From UBA3263 sp964586765 (GTDB lineage: Bacteria > Bacteroidota > Bacteroidia > Bacteroidales > Muribaculaceae), in assembly GCA_964586765.1 (NCBI GenBank), contig CAZPHN010000050.1, positions 1-13,773 on the forward strand: a stretch of 13,773 nt of DNA, written 5' to 3'. The number at the start of each line of letters is the position of its first letter. Position 1 is the first letter of the stretch. Of the stretch, positions 1 to 5,861 are shown piece by piece. Below the pieces are notes generated by a model. The model had not been told where the DNA came from and ran no database searches. It worked only from the letters and a program-made list of their open reading frames with translations. The translations under genes and the position numbers were made by a program.

Positions 1-409
1 ATCGTAAAGTTCTGGCAGTCCGATATTTGGCAAACGATTGCCGGAGTCTGTCCGATGTCGGTCCATATTGACTTAAATATTTCGCTGAATTGGCTGATAT
101 AACCTTACTATGCTATTGCAACGCACCCCATAGGGATAAGTTTGCCGGATTTCAGACACATTCCCAATACTCCCCACAGTTTCCTCAACATTCCCCAATA
201 ATAATGTAGATATCGAATTTAGCCCAACAAAGAAAGATCCCGCCATTCAATGCTACCATGCAATGAAAGGCAGGATGAGTATGACTGTATTAAAGATTGT
301 TAATAAATTCAAATCCGAGATATTCAGGGAGATTCAGGGAGATTTAGCTGGGTATAATTGCTGACTTTTTCGCGATTCGCTGACAATTTGCTGACAAAAA
401 TCAAAAGAG
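1..409. other. Gene-poor region left of tRNA-Leu, possible integration junction
   Basis: No frame here gives a convincing protein. Short repeats are visible: a 10-bp tandem repeat ATTCAGGGAG at 322-331 and 332-341, three copies of GCTGAC at 360-365, 379-384 and 390-395, and two near-copies of CATTCCC(C)AATA at 159-169 and 189-200. Clustered short direct repeats beside the 3' end of a tRNA are what arm-type integrase sites of an integrative element can look like, and tRNA-Leu genes are known targets for such elements in Bacteroides (NBU1). No integrase gene and no second copy of the tRNA 3' end is present in the window, so this is inference. A minus-strand reading frame starts at an ATG at 66 and leaves the window after 22 codons. 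A plus-strand frame is open from the edge to a stop at 100-102. Neither is recognisable. Confidence 0.4.
322..341. repeat. 10-bp tandem direct repeat (2 copies)
   Basis: ATTCAGGGAG occurs twice head to tail, followed by a further ATT. It lies 115-135 bp beyond the 3' end of tRNA-Leu, near three GCTGAC copies. It could bind a recombinase or another protein; function unknown. Confidence 0.7.
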
Positions 410-449
410 AAATCCCGCAACCATTGAATTTCAATGAGTTACGGGATTT
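396..449 (-). terminator. Rho-independent terminator of tRNA-Leu
   Basis: The arms AAATCCCG (410-417) and CGGGATTT (442-449) pair perfectly. Pairing continues inward, with a mismatch and a bulge, through AAC/GTT and CATTGA/TCAATG to a loop of about 3 nt. Read on the minus strand, the hairpin begins 6 nt after the tRNA 3' end and is followed by T-rich sequence (TTTT at 406-403 and TTTTT at 400-396). Both position and structure fit a terminator for the tRNA transcript. Confidence 0.75.
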
Positions 450-454
450 ATCTG

Positions 455-535
455 TGCCCAGAACAGGACTCGAACCTGCACGCCTCGCAGCACTCGCACC
501 TGAAACGAGCGCGTCTACCATTCCGCCACCTGGGC
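455..535 (-). tRNA. tRNA-Leu (anticodon CAG)
   Basis: The minus strand folds as a class II tRNA. The acceptor stem GCCCAGG pairs with TCTGGGC, with discriminator A at 455. The anticodon arm CTCGT-TTCAGGT-GCGAG places CAG in the loop. A long variable arm (TGCTGCGAGGCGTG) precedes the T arm CAGG-TTCGAGT-CCTG, and GGTAGACGC is the leucine-type D loop. CCA is not encoded, since CAG follows position 455. The gene lies 32 nt after the BT_3928-type gene on the same strand and has a promoter of its own. Confidence 0.97.
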
Positions 536-561
536 AAGGTGTCTTTGTTGTTTCAGTGGCG

Positions 562-593
562 CAAAGTTAACGAGTTTTTTTTAGTTGTGCAAG
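562..593 (-). promoter_or_regulatory. Promoter of tRNA-Leu
   Basis: On the minus strand a -7 box TAACTTTG lies at 569-562 and a -33 box CTTG (TTG core) at 593-590, separated by 20 nt. This matches the Bacteroidetes consensus TTTG-N19/20-TAnnTTTG. Transcription would start near 555, about 20 nt before the tRNA. The TA of the -7 box is part of the TAA stop codon (569-567) of the upstream gene, so promoter and coding end share bases. Confidence 0.6.
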
Positions 594-1808
594 TTTTTTG
601 AGGGATTTTTTCGATTGGAAGAAGCCGGGGAGGGAGCCGAGGAGGAATATCGCGCCTTCGATGGCAAGGAAGAGAACGGTCAGGAGGCAGAACCGGCGGG
701 GACCGTTGTCGGCGTCATAGTGTGCAAGGTCAATATCGGTGTCGACCGACTGGAGGGTGCGTTTCCATCGGATGATGCCGTCGCGGGTCATGACAAGGGC
801 GACTTTGCCGCGCGCAATGGTCTGGAGGGTGCGCGCATCGGCGCGATAGATGGGATAGTCTGCCATGGCGAGGTCGCGCCATTGGTCAATCTCGGCGGCA
901 GTGGCGTCGGTCAGGGCAATGAGCGGGGTTCGCGCTGCAAGTTCGTTGGCGTTGTAGCTCATGCTGACTCCGGCGGCGTGGAGGTCGGGAATGAGCATGA
1001 GCAGGAGTTGTCCGGGGGTGTCGGAGAGGATACTGTCAGTGATGTCCTGACCCGTTTCGGGATCAAGTATGGCGAATGTGTTTGCCGATTTGCCGGCAGC
1101 TGCGGCGGTGCGCACTTCAATGAATTCGAGCTCAGGGTGTTCCGTTTCATCGGGGAGGTTGTAGATGCTGTATTCAACGGTCGAGCCATCGGTAGTTGAG
1201 CGGTAGACATAGGTCTGAAGCAGGTCCTCGTCGTCGGTCGGGACTAATGGGCTGCCTACCGGGTAGGGGCGGAAGTCGATGAGTGGCTGTTCGTTGTAAC
1301 CTATGATGCCGATAAATCCGCAGTAGGTTGTGGCAACTGCAATCTGCACCCACTGAATCCACGGTGCGAAAAGTGTGGGGGCTTGGCGGTTATAGCGCAG
1401 CAGGAAGATGGCGAGGGCAAATAGGACAACATTTTTCCAGAAAGTTGCGGCATTGCTGATGATAATCCAGTCGCCGAAGCAGCCGCAGTCTTCGACGGGG
1501 TTTGCCGCCCATATATATGCGCTCAGCGGGAGCATGAACGCCATGATGGCTGTGGCACAGAGGGCTGAGGTGCGCCGCATGGAGCCTGAGGCAAGGGTAA
1601 ATCCGGTAAGGAACTCTGCGATGGCGAGACCGGCTGCCGCCATTATCACTACCCCCTCAGGAAGCAGGTCGGTGATACCCCATGCGGCAAAATAGTCGTT
1701 AAACTTGTTGACTGAGCCGTGAAGGTCAATCATTTTTGCCATGCCGGAGAGAATAAATGTGGCTCCGAGCAGTAGCCTTGCAACCCATACGGCTGTTTTT
1801 TTCAACAT
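567..1808 (-). CDS. BT_3928-family DoxX/MauE-like membrane protein
   Basis: A 413-residue inner-membrane protein. The first ~155 residues form a DoxX/MauE-type bundle, with hydrophobic segments near residues 6-26, 51-73, 81-101, 126-138 and 144-161. A Cys-Gly-Cys at 108-110 sits within EDCGCFGDW, typical of the redox-associated MauE/DoxX branch, and another Cys lies at 153 in a membrane segment. A soluble region of about 210 residues follows, probably periplasmic, then a last membrane segment near 372-395 and a Lys-rich tail. The layout matches the BT_3928 family of Bacteroidales; its function is not established, and a thiol-redox role is inferred from the CxC and the MauE relationship. The ATG overlaps the end of the DUF1599 gene by 7 nt (ATGTTGA), implying coupled translation. 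From memory, in Bacteroides this gene is often followed by tpiA; here tRNA-Leu follows. Confidence 0.85.
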   Translation of the reverse strand: MLKKTAVWVARLLLGATFILSGMAKMIDLHGSVNKFNDYFAAWGITDLLPEGVVIMAAAGLAIAEFLTGFTLASGSMRRTSALCATAIMAFMLPLSAYIWAANPVEDCGCFGDWIIISNAATFWKNVVLFALAIFLLRYNRQAPTLFAPWIQWVQIAVATTYCGFIGIIGYNEQPLIDFRPYPVGSPLVPTDDEDLLQTYVYRSTTDGSTVEYSIYNLPDETEHPELEFIEVRTAAAAGKSANTFAILDPETGQDITDSILSDTPGQLLLMLIPDLHAAGVSMSYNANELAARTPLIALTDATAAEIDQWRDLAMADYPIYRADARTLQTIARGKVALVMTRDGIIRWKRTLQSVDTDIDLAHYDADNGPRRFCLLTVLFLAIEGAIFLLGSLPGFFQSKKSLKKLAQLKKTR

Positions 1809-2350
1809 TCGGCGGTGAGTTGGATAATTCCGAATATGGCGTAGTTGACCATGTCCATATAGTTGGCGTCGATACCTTCGCTGACAAGTGTATGTCCCGC
1901 CAAGTCCTCAATCTGCTTGGTGCGGAGAATCTTCATCAGGATAAGGTCGACATAGGAGCTGACGCGCATGTCGCGCCATGCTTCGCCATAGTCGTGGTTC
2001 TTGGCGAGCATGAGGTTGCGAATCTGGTCGGCGTGGCGGTCATAGAGTCTCAGTGCCTCTTCGGCGTCAATGTCGGGCTTGACCGTCGGACCGAGTTCGA
2101 GCTGAATGAGTCCGATAATGCCGTAGTTGACAATGCCTATGAATTCGGCAAGGGAGCCCTCGCCGACTGCCGAGGCGGAGTCGCCGCCAAGCATCTCGAG
2201 TTCGCGGATGCGTTTCGCCTTAATATATATCTGGTCTGTAAGCGAGGCGGGGCGAAGACACCGCCATGCCGGGGCATAGTCATGGAGCTTGCGGGCAAAG
2301 AGGTCGCGACAGCGGCTCATTGCCTCTTTGAATTGCTGTTCAGTAGTCAT
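1802..2350 (-). CDS. DUF1599 domain protein, internally duplicated
   Basis: A 182-residue soluble, helix-rich protein with no signal peptide, made of two copies of one domain. KLHDYAPAWR (21-30) matches KNHDYGEAWR (117-126). Each copy continues with R-x-x-S-x-x-D-x-I-x-x-K-x-x-R and ends in VNYGIIGLIQL (74-84) or VNYAIFGIIQL (168-178). This pattern is the DUF1599 family, a conserved partner of BT_3928-type genes in Bacteroidales. No biochemical role is established to my knowledge. The repeated HDY, E and D/K residues resemble all-alpha nucleotide pyrophosphatases, but I cannot show that relation. A longer reading from a TTG at 2371 exists, but the ATG at 2350 is preferred: it gives MTTEQQ and overlaps the preceding stop by 11 nt (ATGACTACTGA), as with the other junctions in this operon. 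Confidence 0.88.
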   Translation of the reverse strand: MTTEQQFKEAMSRCRDLFARKLHDYAPAWRCLRPASLTDQIYIKAKRIRELEMLGGDSASAVGEGSLAEFIGIVNYGIIGLIQLELGPTVKPDIDAEEALRLYDRHADQIRNLMLAKNHDYGEAWRDMRVSSYVDLILMKILRTKQIEDLAGHTLVSEGIDANYMDMVNYAIFGIIQLTAEC

Positions 2351-3935
2351 AGTCCAACTTAAGGTCGTCAATGGTTAAGATTGAGCCGGAACCGCCAACG
2401 AAGAAGTCGCCATATTTCGACGCGGAGCAGACCACGAGGATATAACGCGGCACACGCGACGTTGACCGATAGTTGAGCTCGATGTTAAGAGGGGTCCATG
2501 AGCTGACGGTTTCGCCGAGCGACATGGAGCCGTAGGCAATGACATGTGGGTCATTGGGGTTAAAGAGCTGACGGTTTTTCGGGTTGGTACGGATTTCGAA
2601 AGGTTCTGTCCAGTCGGTCAGTGCAATGTAGACCTGACAGGTATCCGGGCGACCCTTCCAGTCGGCATAATCAGGCTCAGAGCCTACATGGGATATGTTG
2701 GCGCAGTTATATTTAAACCAAGCGGTCAGGCGGGTGGGGCGGTGGTTGAAGTCACGCCCGAAATTGAGAATGCCGTTGGTGCCGTCGGTACGGACATATA
2801 CGCCGGTAAAGATGTTGCCGGCGGCAATCTTGCCGAGCGAGCCTATGCCTTTGAATTCGGTTTTCAGCTCTGCGGCATAGCCTGTGCCTGTCTGAGTGTC
2901 AGGAGTCGGCACGGAGTTTGACGGACCGAGGGTCGCCGCGCCTTTATTGCCGGTGTCCCAGAAGGGAGTGCCACCTTCTGTCCACGGGTTGTAAACCTTT
3001 CCGTCGAGCCACCAGTTGTCCATCGTATAGTTGGGCAGCTGGACCTCGTCGGCGGTGGTGAACTCAACGGGAGCGGTAAGGTCAAGTTCCGAGTATGCGC
3101 GAGCCTCATAGGTGGTCAGCGGGCTTAAGTGAATAAGGCGCGCACGGAAATTGCCTCCGTCTGACGTAATCCATTCGGCGGGTACCTTAATCCACTCTTC
3201 ATCGCCTTTCAGACGGTATTCAAATCCATTGTCCTTGCCGGCTTCCGCCTCGCCGTAGAGCCATGCGACGCGAGTCCAAGCGTCGGCTGCGGTGAGGGTA
3301 ACGGCCGCATCGATTGCTTCGACATAGACGGTCCATATTGACTCGCGACCATAGTCCGAGAGTGTTATCTCAAGGGGGCGGGTCATGTCGAGAGTCTGCC
3401 CGACGGGGTCAGGCGAAAGTGTCGACGCCGTTGACCCGAGTTTGGCGGCGGTGACCGTAAGGCGCGTAAGGTCTGTGCCTTTTGGTACGTAAACGATTAC
3501 TCTTCTGCCCGGAACGTCGATTACCGACTGCCCTATCTGTCCGGAAATGGAGAAAACACGGGTTATTTCCTGCTTGGCGGTTATGGTCCAGACGTACTCC
3601 TGATATAAAGTTATCGAAACGTAGATAGGGCGTATAAGGTTGAGCGTCGGTCCGAGGCGTTCATCGTCTGAAACGTGTGAACCCTCCGGCGATAGTGTAT
3701 AGCTTACCAACTCTACGTTCTGAAGGTCGGTTTCTTCATCGAATTCGAGGCTGATGGTGCGGTTGATGGTGTCAATTTCAGCCGGACGTGCCAGTCCATT
3801 GACAAGAAAATCCGTAAAATTGGGTTGGATGCGCGGATAGGGCAGGTCATTATGTATGCAGCCGCAGAGAAGTGTCACTGCGGCAACCGTCATGACGGTC
3901 AGAAAAAGTTTTATATGTCGGCTAAATGTGAACAC
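2340..3935 (-). CDS. PCMD domain-containing lipoprotein
   Basis: A 531-residue surface or periplasmic lipoprotein. From a GTG start at 3935 it begins with a short basic region (R, H, K), a hydrophobic stretch and a lipobox L-C-G-C with the likely lipidated Cys at 26. CIHNDLPYPRIQ then follows, the mature N-terminus common in Bacteroidales PCMD proteins. Two beta-sandwich-like repeats come next, each ending in a motif such as SIWTVYVE or YVWTITA, then an Fn3-like stretch (LSPLTTYEARAYS). The C-terminal ~229 residues (303-531) are the PCMD domain (putative carbohydrate metabolism), with YTMDNWW, NPWTEGG, PFWDTGN, LTAWFKY and a final TIDDLKLDY. PCMD proteins are thought to bind or process glycans; no catalytic residues are assignable. 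The ATG at 3893 would leave a signal peptide of about 11 residues without positive charge. The GTG start overlaps the previous stop by 14 nt and is better. A GTG at 3980 is also possible. Confidence 0.85.
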   Translation of the reverse strand: MFTFSRHIKLFLTVMTVAAVTLLCGCIHNDLPYPRIQPNFTDFLVNGLARPAEIDTINRTISLEFDEETDLQNVELVSYTLSPEGSHVSDDERLGPTLNLIRPIYVSITLYQEYVWTITAKQEITRVFSISGQIGQSVIDVPGRRVIVYVPKGTDLTRLTVTAAKLGSTASTLSPDPVGQTLDMTRPLEITLSDYGRESIWTVYVEAIDAAVTLTAADAWTRVAWLYGEAEAGKDNGFEYRLKGDEEWIKVPAEWITSDGGNFRARLIHLSPLTTYEARAYSELDLTAPVEFTTADEVQLPNYTMDNWWLDGKVYNPWTEGGTPFWDTGNKGAATLGPSNSVPTPDTQTGTGYAAELKTEFKGIGSLGKIAAGNIFTGVYVRTDGTNGILNFGRDFNHRPTRLTAWFKYNCANISHVGSEPDYADWKGRPDTCQVYIALTDWTEPFEIRTNPKNRQLFNPNDPHVIAYGSMSLGETVSSWTPLNIELNYRSTSRVPRYILVVCSASKYGDFFVGGSGSILTIDDLKLDYDY

Positions 3936-4806
3936 CCAGACCAAAGTTAATATTGAAAATGTTGAAACGGAAGTTTGCACCGGAACTCAGGCGTTTGCCT
4001 TCGTAGATTCCGTTGGTCGATTGGCTTTCCGTGCGCAGTTTTACGCCGAAAACGCCGAAACTGAGGTTAAAACTTACGTTTTCCATGATGAAAACGCATA
4101 CTCCCGGACTGAAATTGAGGCTGACTTCGTTAATACGGGTGTGCGTCAGCTTCGGTTCGTTGTCATATAGGCGTGAAAAATTGCTTGTGCCGGTAGTGAA
4201 GCTGAGGTCAGCCTCGTTGAATACGGAAAAACGCTTGTTGCGGTCCAGTCCGACGTATGAGCGGTAAATTATGGCTGCCGCATAACTCTCTGATGTGTAT
4301 TTTACATCGCGCAGGGAGAAACTTAGGTCATCGCCCATGTCGAGTCCGAGCGACCCGAGTTTGCCGTCGGCACGCGAATATGTAATCTTCATACCCGCGC
4401 TCTGGTTATTGTTGAAAAACCAGCTAACGGAGGGTTTGATGGAGTATGTCTTTCCGTTGAAATTTACATTGGTCAGCATGGCGAGGACTTCAACGTCGTT
4501 TACATCGAGCTCGCCGTAGCTTGCCGTCAGTCCGAATTCCCATTGCCCCTTGGGAATGAAGAGGTAGTTAAAGAGCCCGCGGTCGTGGCGACCGAGATTG
4601 CGCGTTTTGAGTTTGAGCGGAATCGTGTCGCCGTTGACAATCACCAAGTCCGGGTCTAATGGAGATGTGTAGGGGTTGAACGCGTCCGCGTTTTCCGCCA
4701 CAAAGCGATAAATTTCTTCGCCGAAGCGCGCGTGAGCCTTCTGCGGTAAAATCAATGCCGCTATAGCCACTAATGTAATGATTATCTGTCCAAACCGCTT
4801 TTTCAT
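3922..4806 (-). CDS. Secreted beta-rich protein, probable outer membrane barrel (paralog 2)
   Basis: A 294-residue protein with a clear signal peptide (MKKRFGQ, then hydrophobic residues 8-21, cleavage likely after AHA at 24-26). The mature part alternates polar and hydrophobic residues in amphipathic strands and ends FNINFGLGVHI, suggesting an outer membrane or beta-barrel protein. No named family is recognised. It is a diverged paralog of the gene just upstream: both share FxPKGxW (83-89 here), an NN..AG....YSR stretch, a DMG.D motif, Y/F-R-x-Y-x-x-L....RF-x-x-FNE (171-188) and (S/T)PGV (223-226). It has about 55 extra residues between signal peptide and FxPKGxW. The ATG at 4806 forms the classic ATGA overlap with the previous gene. 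An in-frame start at 4821 would lengthen it by five residues but is less likely. Confidence 0.78.
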   Translation of the reverse strand: MKKRFGQIIITLVAIAALILPQKAHARFGEEIYRFVAENADAFNPYTSPLDPDLVIVNGDTIPLKLKTRNLGRHDRGLFNYLFIPKGQWEFGLTASYGELDVNDVEVLAMLTNVNFNGKTYSIKPSVSWFFNNNQSAGMKITYSRADGKLGSLGLDMGDDLSFSLRDVKYTSESYAAAIIYRSYVGLDRNKRFSVFNEADLSFTTGTSNFSRLYDNEPKLTHTRINEVSLNFSPGVCVFIMENVSFNLSFGVFGVKLRTESQSTNGIYEGKRLSSGANFRFNIFNINFGLGVHI

Positions 4807-5555
4807 AAGTAAAACATACATCCAAAGGTGATACTGAACAGATTAATCTTGAAATTGGCACTATGGCGATGGATATTCGCCACATAAATCTGGTCCGTGA
4901 TTGCGCGCGTATTGGTATAGTTGAAGCCGAGCACTCCGATGTTCACTTCCATTGCGGAATAGTTATTGAGCATCATCATTACGCCCGGAGTTACGCCTAC
5001 GTTCAGGGTGAAGCTGGTCTGATACGTGCCGCTGAGTGCACGCCCAGTGCCGGTGGCGAGTTTGCTTTGACCGCCGCTGAGTTGCAACTGAACTTCGTTG
5101 AAAAGGGCAAACCGGCGGCTGCTGCCTAACGAAATGTAGTTGCGGAAAAGGGCAGTGCCTCCGTAGCTGTGGCTGAGCGAGAAAAGGTGGTCAATGTCGT
5201 AACCCATGTCAGACGCGAGCACAAGAGAGCCGGCATCAACCCGCGCAAGGGTTCGCGAATATGAAAATCGACCGCCCGCCGCCAGATTGTTCTGGAACGC
5301 ATAAAGCAGCGTTGGCGACAACTTAAATGTGTAGCCGCGACCTGAAAGACCTTCTAAAATGAAAAATGAGTAATTGTTGAGTTTCTCAGCTGTATAACTG
5401 ACTGAAACGCCGGTAATCCATTCTCCTTTAGGAACGAAAACCACTGGTTCGGACATGCCACGCTCAAAAGGCACCTGAGCTGACACAGGTGCAAAAGCGG
5501 CCACAATCCACATCAGAATTGCCGCAAAAATGCGTCCTGTGAAACGTGAGTCCAT
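4803..5555 (-). CDS. Secreted beta-rich protein, probable outer membrane barrel (paralog 1)
   Basis: A 250-residue protein with a signal peptide (MDSRFTGR, hydrophobic residues 9-22, cleavage after VSA at 24-26). The mature chain starts QVPFERG and looks like a run of short amphipathic strands ending FSITFGCMFYL. No family is recognised. Motifs shared with the next gene are FVPKGEW (40-46), NNLAAGGRFSYSR (89-101), SDMGYD, FRNYISLGSSRRFALFNE (137-154) and TPGV (179-182), so the pair arose by tandem duplication. The frame is open back into the tRNA-Pro gene (to 5630), but the ATG at 5555 gives the proper signal peptide. That start lies only 2 nt after the 3' CCA of tRNA-Pro, so no room remains for a normal leader or ribosome-binding region outside the tRNA. 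It is the first coding gene of a five-gene overlapping operon. Confidence 0.78.
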   Translation of the reverse strand: MDSRFTGRIFAAILMWIVAAFAPVSAQVPFERGMSEPVVFVPKGEWITGVSVSYTAEKLNNYSFFILEGLSGRGYTFKLSPTLLYAFQNNLAAGGRFSYSRTLARVDAGSLVLASDMGYDIDHLFSLSHSYGGTALFRNYISLGSSRRFALFNEVQLQLSGGQSKLATGTGRALSGTYQTSFTLNVGVTPGVMMMLNNYSAMEVNIGVLGFNYTNTRAITDQIYVANIHRHSANFKINLFSITFGCMFYL

Positions 5556-5557
5556 GA

Positions 5558-5634
5558 TGGTCGGGGTGACAGGATTCGAACCTGCGACCTCCTGCTCCCA
5601 AAGCAGGCGCGCTACCGGGCTGCGCAACACCCCG
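5558..5634 (-). tRNA. tRNA-Pro (anticodon UGG), CCA encoded
   Basis: The minus strand gives a canonical class I tRNA. The acceptor CGGGGTG pairs with CACCCCG, and the D arm contains GCGC-AGCCCGGTA-GCGC. The anticodon arm CCTGC-TTTGGGA-GCAGG has TGG in the loop, and the T arm is CAGG-TTCGAAT-CCTG. The discriminator is A at 5561 and an encoded CCA is at 5560-5558. A strong promoter begins about 10 nt upstream. The next protein start follows at 5555, so tRNA and mRNA are probably made as one transcript and separated by tRNA 3' processing. Confidence 0.97.
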
Positions 5635-5643
5635 TTTCGGCTG

Positions 5644-5675
5644 CAAAGTTACGAAAAAACCTTGAAATGCGCAAA
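5644..5675 (-). promoter_or_regulatory. Promoter of the tRNA-Pro operon
   Basis: On the minus strand TTTG (5675-5672) is followed after 20 nt by TAACTTTG (5651-5644), an excellent match to the Bacteroidetes housekeeping promoter. The start site would fall near 5637, a few bases before the tRNA at 5634. I see no other good promoter before the overlapping genes that follow, so this one may drive tRNA-Pro and all five proteins down to 567. Confidence 0.7.
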
Positions 5676-5684
5676 TATTGGTGA

Positions 5685-5773
5685 AAAATGAGAGCGAAAC
5701 TTATCACTAAGTTTCGCTCCGATGAATTTCCAATAGGTACAATATCTAAGGTAAAAAAGATTGAATGAGTTCG
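5685..5773 (-). ncRNA. Candidate small RNA between lpxH and tRNA-Pro
   Basis: A promoter-like pair (TTTG 5811-5808, 20 nt, CACCTTTG 5787-5780) points to transcription starting near 5773 on the minus strand. About 55 nt later comes a perfect 11-bp hairpin with a downstream T run. Together they would define an RNA of roughly 85-90 nt. No known RNA family is recognised and no good reading frame is confined to it. The -7 box has CA instead of TA, so the promoter is imperfect. The hairpin may simply terminate lpxH transcripts. Confidence 0.25.
5686..5719 (-). terminator. Rho-independent terminator after lpxH
   Basis: GAGCGAAACTT (5692-5702) and AAGTTTCGCTC (5709-5719) form a perfect 11-bp stem with a 6-nt loop. 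On the minus strand the stem is followed by TCATTTTTC. It lies between the end of lpxH (5862) and the tRNA-Pro promoter, where it would insulate the two units. Confidence 0.65.
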
Positions 5774-5779
5774 ATGGTG

Positions 5780-5811
5780 CAAAGGTGATGATTTTTTATT
5801 ATAAGGGCAAA
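5780..5811 (-). promoter_or_regulatory. Possible promoter within the lpxH/tRNA-Pro gap
   Basis: TTTG at 5811-5808 and CACCTTTG at 5787-5780 are separated by 20 nt on the minus strand. Spacing and TTTG ends fit the Bacteroidetes consensus, but the first base of the -7 box is C instead of T. It would serve the candidate small RNA. Confidence 0.3.
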
Positions 5812-5818
5812 TTTTTCC

Positions 5819-5836
5819 GTATGTTATGAAACATAC
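5819..5836. other. Small perfect hairpin downstream of lpxH
   Basis: GTATGTT (5819-5825) and AACATAC (5830-5836) pair perfectly around a 4-nt ATGA loop, 26 bp beyond the lpxH stop. The stem is AT-rich, and on the minus strand it is followed by GGAAAAATTTG instead of a clean T run. It could protect the mRNA 3' end or act as a weak terminator. Confidence 0.4.
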
Positions 5837-5861
5837 TTTTGGCTCTGTTATGGATACTATG

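Noticed and set aside
1..66. A minus-strand frame starting at an ATG at 66 and leaving the window.
   Set aside because: Only 22 codons are visible, with no promoter and no recognisable family. It may be real but cannot be supported here.
324..521. A minus-strand frame overlapping tRNA-Leu.
   Set aside because: Most of it is translated tRNA and terminator sequence.
585..1199. A 204-codon plus-strand frame.
   Set aside because: It lies opposite the BT_3928-type gene, has low-complexity Gly/Glu/Val-rich content and no recognisable domain. The minus strand has clear membrane segments and a family match.
1757..2362. A 201-codon plus-strand frame.
   Set aside because: Antisense to the DUF1599 gene, whose duplicated motif is unmistakable.
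5556..5630. N-terminal extension of paralog 1 into tRNA-Pro.
   Set aside because: The added residues are tRNA sequence and would bury the signal peptide that starts cleanly at 5555.
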